Source: FEN-727 sp036508635 (GTDB taxonomy: Bacteria; Actinomycetota; Geothermincolia; Fen-727; Anoxymicrobiaceae). From it: a stretch of 11,353 bases of DNA. Both the position numbers and the translations under genes were made by a program. The notes beneath the pieces were generated by a model. The model was not told the origin of the DNA and ran no database searches. It saw only the letters and a program-made list of their open reading frames with translations. Within the stretch, counting starts at the first letter, position 1. Each line of letters opens with the position of its first letter. Positions 1-6,206 of the stretch are shown piece by piece. Where the stretch lies: contig DATCGY010000094.1 of NCBI GenBank assembly GCA_036508635.1, positions 1 through 11,353 on the forward strand. Reading direction: 5' to 3'.

Positions 1-46
1 CAACTGACTCCTGACGCGCGATACGACTGTGAAATTTGTTGGCTTG

Positions 47-190
47 CTATTCCGGCAACCTATCGAAACTAATAGTTACAGTTGTTCCTTCATTCGACAT
101 GCTCTCGATGTCAACCTTGACCCCGAGTTTTGTTTCAGGACTGAATCGAAGTGCATTCTCCATGATGTTTGAGAGCACGCAAAGCAGGCA
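47..190 (-). pseudogene. Histidine kinase ATPase-domain remnant with internal deletion
   Basis: The frame ending at the TAG at 47-49 reads LSNIMENALRFSPETK (175-128), a clear N-box of a histidine kinase HATPase_c domain. It runs straight into LGVKVDIES and then GTTVTISF (from about 88), which match the last strand of such a domain. The middle of the ATPase fold (G1, F and G2 boxes, normally about 60 residues) is missing, so it cannot bind ATP. It strongly resembles the intact kinase just upstream, which has MLENLVENAFRFSPSDK and LGIEVEIDCGMHGGTTVTLSF, so it is probably a collapsed tandem paralogue. The frame stays open up to 355, but that part overlaps the 3' end of the intact kinase in another frame and has no convincing kinase motif or ribosome binding site. 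A functional small protein is possible but unlikely. Confidence 0.7.
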
Positions 191-303
191 AAAGGATTCG
201 GCATATTCATGAATTGCCAAGAACTTCGCCAGGATGTCCCCAATACGACAAAGGTTCGTTACGCTCAGATCACCGGCCCGTTGCCGCTGGGGGTAGTGAA
301 GAT

Positions 304-2445
304 CTACTCGAATTCGAAACTGAGCGTCACCGTAGTGCCGCCATGCATCCCACAATCTATCTCGACTTCGATGCCCAATCGTGCGGACAGAAGGCGCACG
401 ATGTGGAGGCCCAAGCCCATCCCCTGCGAATGATGTGACAGGCTCTCGAGCCTTACAAATGGTTCGAATATCTTTTCTCTCTCTTCGAGCGGTATCCCCC
501 TCCCAAAGTCTTGCACCTGGATGTAGTTTGTCGAGCTGTCACTCCATATCCGCAGTACGACGGGTTTGTCCGACGGGCTGAAACGAAAAGCGTTTTCAAC
601 CAGGTTCTCGAGCATGACCTGCAGGTGTTTGGGGTCCGAGACGATGTGAAGCTCGGGATTCCCCTCGATGATCAGGCGCTCGAGATCCTCCTGGCGAAGC
701 TTGCCGCAGAGCTCCTGTACCAGACTGCTCAACCTTGTCGGAACCTTTACGAAGTTCACATCCCCCTCCTCGAGATTCGATATGTTCAAGAACTTGTCTG
801 TCAGGCTCATCAATCGCTTGCTCGCGCCGGTGATGCTCGTCACGTAATCTATCTTGTCTTCGTCCGAGAAACAGTCCCAGTTTGAAAAGAGGGTCTGAGC
901 GAACCCGTTTATGACCGTGATGGGAGTCCTGAACTCGTGAGAAGCAACCTGTATTATCTCAGACTTAAAGTCGAACGCCTTATGGAGATCACCATAGACT
1001 TTTTGGAGCTCCTCCAGCTGGAAGCCCAGCTTCGTGGAAAGGGCGTAGTTGTCCACGTATAGACCGAAGTGTTCCGCCGCCTTTTCGAGGAACTCGATAT
1101 CCGTAGCAGAGAGAGCCTTTCTGGCCACCTTCTTCCCGATCAATATGTAACCGATGCGCTCCTTGGAAAGCGATATCAGTACGCAACCTGCAACGCCCGT
1201 CGACTCCATGCTGGCGCCAAGTGCCGCTTCGTCAGGCGTCTTAGGCCATCTCAAGAGCTCTTCGGTCACGACGGTCAGGTGGACCTCACTGAGCCAGGGC
1301 ATGAAGAGGCTGTTGTCATCCACTTCCGACTCGATGGCTCCCTCTTTGGTCTGAACGCACTCGAAGCACCAGCAGTTCTCGCTGATCACACCGGGTGTGG
1401 TGATAATGCTGATGCTCTCGAGACCCAGGGGACAGATCACTTTTGCAAGTGCTGAGAGCAACCCCGACCGAGGATCGGACCGGGCGGCAAGGCTGGACGA
1501 GAGCTCCTCCAGCAATTCGAATTCATCGTACAGCTCAGTGAAGAACAGGCGGGAGGTCAACCTGTGAATACTTTTCCATACATCCTGTGCGAAATAGATT
1601 ATGGTCATGAATACCAAGAGCAAGACGATATATTGTGCCTGGATGGTGAGGTTTATCGCCTTGAACAAAAGAAAGAGCAGTACAATGGGTAGTGATAGCA
1701 GGATAGTACCGATCATGAATACGCTTGTTTTTCTCAAGATAATGCGCGTGTCCAGCAACCGCAGACGGATGACCGAATATGCTGTAAAGCCGACTGGCAC
1801 CAATCCGGACAGGAAAGCATAGCTCGTAGACAGATCGTTGCCAAAGACAGCTGGAAGAACGAAACTGAACAGCGCCAGGACGGGAACAAATATCAACAGG
1901 CCATACAGGACGACGCTCGTCCGTGCCCTGTCAATACCGGTAGAGTGCGACCACTTCCTGGTGATGAAGACAAGGCCCGCTATGCTGGGCGCGAGTATCA
2001 TCACGACGGCGAGCGGAAACAGCGATCCGGTTCGAGAATGAAGCACGCCAGACCTATAAGTCGCGGAACTCACCATATACGGAGAGAAACACAAACCCGC
2101 GGTGCACGTGCCGATAGCGACAATCGTCCATGTCGCCCACCTGGGGGGGGCACCGTCAAAATAAAGCCCAAGCGCGAAGAGTAGGAAAAAAGTAGCACTC
2201 ATGATTCCAGCGGCATAAGCCCACCTGAAAGTATAAAGGGTAAATGTGTTGTTCGGGTTGGGCAGTATCTTCTCGATGAACCCGGATACGAACCAGAGTC
2301 CCATGAAGATCATTGCAAGCGGCAGTACTTTGTTAAGGTAGTCTTTGCGGTTGTTGTGATAGACGATATAGGCAAGCACCCATAGTACGCATGCTGCGAT
2401 ATCCGTCAGGATAAAGCCAATGACATACCAATCCTTGTGAGACAA
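304..2445 (-). CDS. Multi-pass membrane sensor histidine kinase
   Basis: A 713-residue sensor kinase of a two-component system that would autophosphorylate on His and pass phosphate to a response regulator not present in this window. Residues 6-232 hold about seven hydrophobic segments, resembling the 7TM sensory module of the HisKA_7TM type. Two more helices lie at about 240-288. A GAF-like linker region (about 300-470, unassigned) and a short coiled segment follow. The HisKA box is ASHEFRTPIT with phosphoacceptor His503. The ATPase domain has an N-box at 612-624 (LENLVENAFRFSP), G1 DFGRG (646-650), F-box FEPF (660-663) and G2 GMGLGL (675-680), so all key motifs are intact. The start is TTG: no in-frame ATG lies nearby, an in-frame TGA is 15 codons upstream, and a run of six G sits five bases before the TTG. 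GC content looks lower than in genes after 3260, and kinase remnants flank it on both sides. Confidence 0.93.
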   Translation of the reverse strand: MSHKDWYVIGFILTDIAACVLWVLAYIVYHNNRKDYLNKVLPLAMIFMGLWFVSGFIEKILPNPNNTFTLYTFRWAYAAGIMSATFFLLFALGLYFDGAPPRWATWTIVAIGTCTAGLCFSPYMVSSATYRSGVLHSRTGSLFPLAVVMILAPSIAGLVFITRKWSHSTGIDRARTSVVLYGLLIFVPVLALFSFVLPAVFGNDLSTSYAFLSGLVPVGFTAYSVIRLRLLDTRIILRKTSVFMIGTILLSLPIVLLFLLFKAINLTIQAQYIVLLLVFMTIIYFAQDVWKSIHRLTSRLFFTELYDEFELLEELSSSLAARSDPRSGLLSALAKVICPLGLESISIITTPGVISENCWCFECVQTKEGAIESEVDDNSLFMPWLSEVHLTVVTEELLRWPKTPDEAALGASMESTGVAGCVLISLSKERIGYILIGKKVARKALSATDIEFLEKAAEHFGLYVDNYALSTKLGFQLEELQKVYGDLHKAFDFKSEIIQVASHEFRTPITVINGFAQTLFSNWDCFSDEDKIDYVTSITGASKRLMSLTDKFLNISNLEEGDVNFVKVPTRLSSLVQELCGKLRQEDLERLIIEGNPELHIVSDPKHLQVMLENLVENAFRFSPSDKPVVLRIWSDSSTNYIQVQDFGRGIPLEEREKIFEPFVRLESLSHHSQGMGLGLHIVRLLSARLGIEVEIDCGMHGGTTVTLSFEFE
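2143..2150. repeat. Eight-base G:C homopolymer inside the kinase gene
   Basis: Eight uninterrupted G on the plus strand (CCCCCCCC on the coding strand) fall in the codons for Ala99-Pro100-Pro101 of the histidine kinase, in the loop between the third and fourth hydrophobic segments. Gain or loss of one base would truncate the kinase early. Such tracts are known sites of slipped-strand mutation, but whether this one varies cannot be seen in a single sequence. Confidence 0.85.
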
Positions 2446-2450
2446 GAATG

Positions 2451-2456
2451 CCCCCC
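2451..2456 (-). promoter_or_regulatory. G-run ribosome binding site for the kinase TTG start
   Basis: On the minus strand GGGGGG is followed by CATTC and then the TTG start. A G-run can pair with the CCUCC of 16S rRNA through one G-U wobble, and the five-base spacing fits. It supports TTG at 2445 as the start. A separate AGGAG lies farther upstream at a distance too great to be optimal. Confidence 0.55.
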
Positions 2457-2514
2457 TATCTCCTGCGTCGTAATAAGTATTTCGTCACTTTCGACGTAAT
2501 TCTTTAATTTTTCT
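2457..2514 (-). other. AT-rich leader between kinase remnant and intact kinase
   Basis: This short stretch is clearly richer in A and T than its surroundings (for example tctttaatttttctttaaat on the plus strand, 2501-2520), so it probably carries the kinase promoter. I see TATTAC/TACTTA-like -10 candidates on the minus strand but no -35 box at the right distance, so no promoter is called. Confidence 0.35.
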
Positions 2515-2841
2515 TTAAATAAATTGCGCACGCTTCCAGGACGCCGATAGGGTGCTATCCGCATCAACAATACGGTAGCGTAAGGTACTGGCAGGAGAAC
2601 GACGGTTATCCCGCCGGACTCCGTATACTTGATCGCGTTTGAGACCAGGTTCTTGAGAATCCTCGGGATCGGCGTCTATGTGGAAATCCTCACCGGACAT
2701 CTTCGTCTCGAGGGTCAACCCGCGCTTATCGGCCAGGACCTCGAATACTTCCGCGGTTCTCATGGCGAGCTCGCGTATATCGACTTCCTCCCTGCTTACA
2801 GCTGAGACGATCCCGGCGCTTTTCTTGATACGGGTGGCCGG
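2515..2841 (-). pseudogene. Truncated, frameshifted histidine kinase remnant
   Basis: Reading the minus strand from 2841, one frame gives the usual segment after a HisKA helix (SAGIVSAVSREEVDIREL, then EVFEVLADKRGLTLETK and HIDADP). Near 2655-2660 the reading must shift frame to continue as RILKNLVSNAIKYTESGGI, a textbook HATPase_c N-box (NLVSNAIKYT). A further shift back yields YRIVDADSTLSAS, which aligns with a G1 box (VDTGxGxS) whose glycines are lost. The TAA at 2515-2517 then ends it before any F or G2 box. The phosphoacceptor His region is absent: upstream, this frame stops at TGA 2842-2844. At least one frameshift, loss of G1 and 3' truncation mark it as dead. It is a different kinase type from the intact neighbour (NAIKYT versus NAFRFSP). 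Confidence 0.75.
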
Positions 2842-3230
2842 TCACCATTCCCAATTTCATTATCGGGAATGAGAGTTCAAAATCGCTTCTTTTTAGCAGC
2901 AACCCACCGGGTGGGCAACCGCGACTTCGCCAACTTCCGGCCGCGAGGTGGATTGCAGGTTGAAAATCTCGGGGATAGAATTGTGGAGTGCCTTGCGGAC
3001 CAACGAAAGGAATCCATTGGCATTGATACCCGGCAGTTGGTGTCCTATCAGACAACCACAGATACCTGGCGCCAGAGTTCCATGCGAGGATTCATGCGCC
3101 CTTTACATAGCTTCGTCGAAACTCCCACCGACACATAGCTGTGCGATAACGGCCATGGGGATATACTCACTCCAGCGGATCGTGGTCCCAAAGAAAGAAG
3201 AGCCAGGACAATCGGGCGGGTCTGGAAGCG
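2842..3230 (-). other. Unrecognised coding-like fragments broken in several frames
   Basis: No intact gene fits this stretch, but the minus strand reads protein-like in successive frames: GTTIRWSEYIPMAVIAQLCV up to GGSFDEAM then a stop (about 3110), ICGCLIGHQLPGINANGF continuing through SLVRKALHNSIPEIFNLQ (about 3065-2940), and GGLLLKRSDFELSFPIMKLG (about 2910-2850). Codon third positions in the middle piece are mostly G or C. These could be the decayed N-terminal part of the kinase remnant next to them, or an unrelated dead gene. I do not recognise a family. The plus-strand frames across the same bases look like shadows. Confidence 0.35.
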
Positions 3231-3249
3231 GGGGTTCGGCGGGCTAATC

Positions 3250-3254
3250 GGGGG
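3250..3254 (+). promoter_or_regulatory. G-run ribosome binding site for the 3260 gene
   Basis: GGGGG is followed by AATCA and then ATG at 3260. This is the same layout (G-run, five bases, start codon) as for the kinase and the synthase-DUF35 gene in this window, and it supports the chosen start. Confidence 0.5.
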
Positions 3255-3259
3255 AATCA

Positions 3260-3559
3260 ATGGCTAGACGCCAGGAGCAGGAGCAAAATCCCAAGTCAAA
3301 CAGCCAGGCTGGACGAGTCGAGCTGGGTTATTTGGCGTGCGAGAATTACAAAGCCCGGCTCACCAAGGGTCTGCTGGGCGTTGACCTCGGCGAGGGATAT
3401 ATCGTCGAGATACTCAACTTCATGACAAAGCGCGTCCTGAGGCGCGAGCTTTTCGATGACTCCGACGACGCGCGCGACGAACTTGCGCGGATCCGGGACG
3501 ACATCGAAAAGCTCACCACCGAGGAGTTCCGAAAGAAGTACCTCCAGCGCCCCTCCTGA
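3260..3559 (+). CDS. Small hypothetical protein
   Basis: A 99-residue protein that I cannot assign to a family. Its N-terminus (about residues 1-18) is polar and low in complexity, rich in Gln, Arg, Asn and Ser. Residues 19-60 look like a small folded core (VELGYLACENYKARLTKGLL, then GVDLGEGYIVEILNFMTKRV). The C-terminal 35 residues are highly charged and should form a helix (DDARDELARIRDDIEKLTTE). There are no cysteine pairs, no membrane segment and no signal peptide, so it is probably cytosolic. The ATG has a G-run ribosome binding site five bases upstream. It converges on the oxidoreductase gene with only 30 bases between the two stops, where I see no clear hairpin. Codon use matches the downstream GC-rich genes rather than the kinase island. 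Confidence 0.7.
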   Translation: MARRQEQEQNPKSNSQAGRVELGYLACENYKARLTKGLLGVDLGEGYIVEILNFMTKRVLRRELFDDSDDARDELARIRDDIEKLTTEEFRKKYLQRPS

Positions 3560-3589
3560 TGCCTCTAGTCGCGCCTCTGCGGCGAGCGA

Positions 3590-4978
3590 TCAGGATCCCA
3601 GGTCTTCCAATATCATGTTGCTGACGCTCATCGCGCTCTCTCCCGCCATCTCGGTGCCTATTCCACGCCCGCCGGCGTCGGCTCCCACCAGGTAGAGCCC
3701 CGTGATCGGCATTCTGGGGTTCGGGCGGTTCTTGCCCACCTGGCGGATATCCTGGTTTAGACCGATAACCTCACCAGCGTCGCGTCCGGATATCTGCGCG
3801 GTATACGCTATGTCGGTGCGGATCTTCCAGATGACGTGTTCCTCGATGCCCGGGTGCAGCATTTGCATCGTCGCCTCTATCCGGTCGAGCCACATCTGGC
3901 CGAGCTCCGTATACTTGGTGTTCGCGGATAGCACGGCTCCCGCGAGCACAAGCTGGCAGCCCTTGGGCACGAGGTCCGGGTCGGGGATCGACGGCACCGG
4001 GTACATTATCCCGACGTATTTGTCCAGTGCTTCCTGGTCGTTAATGTCGGGAATCCACAGGGTCATCGGGTAAGGTACGACTTCGGCATCGAGCGCGTAC
4101 TTCACACTGACGGCACCGTACGAGTTCCTGTATTTCATGGCCCTCTGGACGTAATCGCCCGGGAGGTGTTCCTCAATCATCCGCACTGTCGGTTGCAGGC
4201 CCATGTTCGAGACGACTATATCAGCCGGTATCATCTCGCCGGCCTGCACGGCCTTCACCTTGCCGTCCTCGATGACTATGCCCTCGACGCGTCTTCCGTA
4301 CTCGATCCTGCCGCCCATGCGCTCGAGCGCGTCCAGATACGATATCGCGATGGACCCCATGCCGCCTTTGGGGTAAGAAAGGGATGCGTTCGCGGCCATG
4401 TTACCGAAACAGTAGATGAACTCGCTCGTCGAGGCGGTGAAGTAGGTGACGACCATCAGCATGCCGCTGGTCGCGTTGATCATCTGGTGGAACATGTCAT
4501 CATCGGTGTAGCGCTCGACGAAATCTTTGAGCGGCACTGTTTCGAGCTCTTCCATCTCGGAATCGCTCTTGACCGCGGCCAACTCCTTGAAGCAGACGTA
4601 GCAGTCGTCCATATTCTCGGGCTTGACGCCGATGCCTTCGAGGATATCCTTTATCGCCTCGTCTGACGAGAAGTCGAGCGGGTAAGTGGATACCCGGTTT
4701 CCGAGGCATATACGGTTGCCTTCGATGAACGCCCATTCGAGGTTTCCGCCGACCCGGCGGTTTATCTCGCCGAGCGGGCCCTTCTCACCGCTTCCCACAG
4801 CGTGGACCCCGGTGTCGTAGACGAAGCCGTCTTTTTCGAAGCTCGCCGCCTTGCCGCCAGGAAAACTGTTTCGCTCTAGGACGGCAACATCGAAACCTTC
4901 CTTCGCCAGAAGTGCCCCGCACCCGGCTCCACCGACGCCGCTTCCGATCACGACTACCCTGCCCTTAGAATCTGCCAT
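3590..4978 (-). CDS. FAD-dependent oxidoreductase, phytoene desaturase/CrtI-like
   Basis: A 462-residue flavoprotein of the phytoene desaturase / carotenoid isomerase / amine oxidase superfamily. The N-terminal dinucleotide-binding motif is VVVIGSGVGGAGCGALLAKE (8-27), followed by the adenosine-ribose acidic residue in VAVLERNSFPGGKAASF, then DGFVYDTGVHAVGSG, the usual second FAD contact. The C-terminal FAD motif GLYLVGADAGGRGIGTEMAG lies at about 427-446. It has no signal peptide and its length is typical. The family oxidises or isomerises polyenes and other hydrophobic substrates; the substrate here is unknown. The frame stays open to 5326, but ATG 4978 is chosen because AGGAG (4987-4991) lies eight bases upstream and the FAD motif begins right after it; a longer start would overlap the divergent gene. 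It is transcribed away from the 5184-8320 operon and may act in the same pathway. Confidence 0.9.
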   Translation of the reverse strand: MADSKGRVVVIGSGVGGAGCGALLAKEGFDVAVLERNSFPGGKAASFEKDGFVYDTGVHAVGSGEKGPLGEINRRVGGNLEWAFIEGNRICLGNRVSTYPLDFSSDEAIKDILEGIGVKPENMDDCYVCFKELAAVKSDSEMEELETVPLKDFVERYTDDDMFHQMINATSGMLMVVTYFTASTSEFIYCFGNMAANASLSYPKGGMGSIAISYLDALERMGGRIEYGRRVEGIVIEDGKVKAVQAGEMIPADIVVSNMGLQPTVRMIEEHLPGDYVQRAMKYRNSYGAVSVKYALDAEVVPYPMTLWIPDINDQEALDKYVGIMYPVPSIPDPDLVPKGCQLVLAGAVLSANTKYTELGQMWLDRIEATMQMLHPGIEEHVIWKIRTDIAYTAQISGRDAGEVIGLNQDIRQVGKNRPNPRMPITGLYLVGADAGGRGIGTEMAGESAMSVSNMILEDLGS

Positions 4979-5183
4979 CAGGTACACTCCTTTGCCGATT
5001 GCCACAGATAATATATCAGAGCCGCGAAGTGCACGTGCCGGAAATCCATAATGCCGGCGGACAGGCTCCTGAGAAAGAAAAACCCGCCGGTTTGTTACAA
5101 TTACGAGGCAGAACCTACCGGACGGAAGCAGGACGAGGAATAGTATACGGCCCGAACCGGACAGGCAGGCCGCGAGGATCCCG
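4979..5183. promoter_or_regulatory. Divergent intergenic region, oxidoreductase and DUF3068 operon
   Basis: This 205-base gap should hold promoters for both directions. On the minus strand, 5008-5015 reads TATATTAT, a plausible -10 for the oxidoreductase about 30 bases before its ATG, but no good -35 is visible. On the plus strand the best -10 candidate is the TAGTAT/TATACG stretch near 5141-5148, also without a -35. Two symmetric sequences lie between them: GCACGTGC (5031-5038) and a wider inverted repeat at 5054-5090. A regulator shared by both directions is possible but not shown. Confidence 0.4.
5054..5090. repeat. Inverted repeat CCGGCGG...CCGCCGG
   Basis: Perfect seven-base arms at 5054-5060 (CCGGCGG) and 5084-5090 (CCGCCGG) enclose 23 bases, about 94 bases before the DUF3068 start and about 76 from the oxidoreductase start. 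The spacing would suit a dimeric regulator binding on successive helical turns, or a hairpin in a leader. In GC-rich DNA it could also be chance. Confidence 0.35.
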
Positions 5184-6206
5184 ATGATGAGTTTCGTTTC
5201 GAGGTGGAAAGCAATAAAGAGGCAGAGATCCAACTCCGCGCTCGTGATAGCGGGCTGCGCGCTGATCCTGCTCGCGTTCGCATGGAGGCTTGCGATAGCG
5301 CCCGCCCTGAAAGTGGTCCCCACCAATATCGACGAGCTACTCTACCTGAACGGGACCATCACGAATTTCGTCAACCCGCCGGGACAGCCGGCGACGGGGA
5401 GCGCCCAGCCGGCGCAGGTCCAGGTCCAGCTCAACAGGAGGGTCTTCAGCCGGCCCCTCGACTCAACCACCAATACGGCGATCGTGAAGACCGAGGACAA
5501 CGTCTTCACGCGCGACCCGCGGACGCTGCTGTCCACTACTGGAAGCGTCTATGCGATCGACAGGCGGACGGGAGCAATGGTCTCTAACAAGCGGGCCGAC
5601 CAGCGCAGGTCCGGATACCTGCTGGTGTTCCCCTTCAATTCGCCCGCGAGTTCTGTACCCCTTTGGAGCGAGCTCACCGGGAGGACATACCCTGCGAAGT
5701 ACGTCAAGTCCGAGAAGTTCAACGGCATCGAGGTGTACGACTACCAGATGGCTTACGGCAACCAGCCTCTGGCGAAACCACCTGCAGGGTACCCGTATAC
5801 GCTCACGGGAGCCCAGGCGAGACAGATACTGTCCACTGCTGTGCCCGTACTGGCCGACAACCAGACAGTAAAGCCGATTTATGCGGGTAGCTCCGTCGTC
5901 GCTATGAAGGTCGAGCCGAAGTCGGGGACGATAGTCTCGATCGACAGGTTCGAGGAATCCGTCTCTATTACGATCAATGGCCTGGGCACAAACGTCTTGG
6001 CATTGACCCAGGCGCTCAACAGCGTCGCCTATAGCCAGCTGCCGCAGTCTTCGGCGGCTGTCACCGTCCACGCCAAGGACCAGTTGGCCAAGTTCAGGTT
6101 GCAGTTCGTGTACATTCCGCTGGGCATGCTGGTGCTCGGGTTTGCAGTTCTGCTCGCGGGTCTGTTCGCTGGCGTGAAGCCCGGCGTTGAAGGAACTATC
6201 GTATGA
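5184..6206 (+). CDS. DUF3068-like membrane protein
   Basis: A 340-residue protein with a hydrophobic segment near each end: about 18-41 (SALVIAGCALILLAFAWRLA) and about 311-332 (YIPLGMLVLGFAVLLAGLFA). The roughly 260 residues between them probably lie outside the cytoplasm. The body matches my memory of DUF3068 (the PorA-like actinobacterial family): a conserved N-terminal segment after the first helix (LKVVPTNIDELLYLNGT), a middle VYAIDRRTGAMVSN and GYLLVFPFNS, then PLWSELTGRTYPAKYV and a GIEVYDYQ strand. Its molecular function is unknown. ATG at 5184 follows GAGGA (5174-5178) by five bases; ATG 5187 is an alternative. The stop overlaps the next gene by four bases (ATGA), so it is the first gene of an operon with the radical SAM enzyme. 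Family call made by eye. Confidence 0.8.
   Translation: MMSFVSRWKAIKRQRSNSALVIAGCALILLAFAWRLAIAPALKVVPTNIDELLYLNGTITNFVNPPGQPATGSAQPAQVQVQLNRRVFSRPLDSTTNTAIVKTEDNVFTRDPRTLLSTTGSVYAIDRRTGAMVSNKRADQRRSGYLLVFPFNSPASSVPLWSELTGRTYPAKYVKSEKFNGIEVYDYQMAYGNQPLAKPPAGYPYTLTGAQARQILSTAVPVLADNQTVKPIYAGSSVVAMKVEPKSGTIVSIDRFEESVSITINGLGTNVLALTQALNSVAYSQLPQSSAAVTVHAKDQLAKFRLQFVYIPLGMLVLGFAVLLAGLFAGVKPGVEGTIV

Noticed and set aside
2948..3247. A 99-codon plus-strand frame before the 3260 gene, ending in a Gly/Ser-rich tail
   Set aside because: No ribosome binding site or family pattern was found, and the minus-strand text over the same bases reads more like decayed coding sequence.
3560..3589. Possible terminator hairpin between convergent stops
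   Set aside because: Candidate arms (TCGCG / CGGCGA) pair imperfectly and no T-run follows on either strand.
4979..5326. N-terminal extension of the flavoenzyme by 116 residues
   Set aside because: The FAD motif begins right after ATG 4978, which has AGGAG eight bases upstream. The extension would overlap the divergent DUF3068 gene, and its text has no family similarity that I can see.
5463..6071. A 202-codon open frame on the minus strand
   Set aside because: It is antisense to the DUF3068-like gene, is rich in Arg and Asp as shadow frames of GC-rich genes are, and has no ribosome binding site or recognisable domain.
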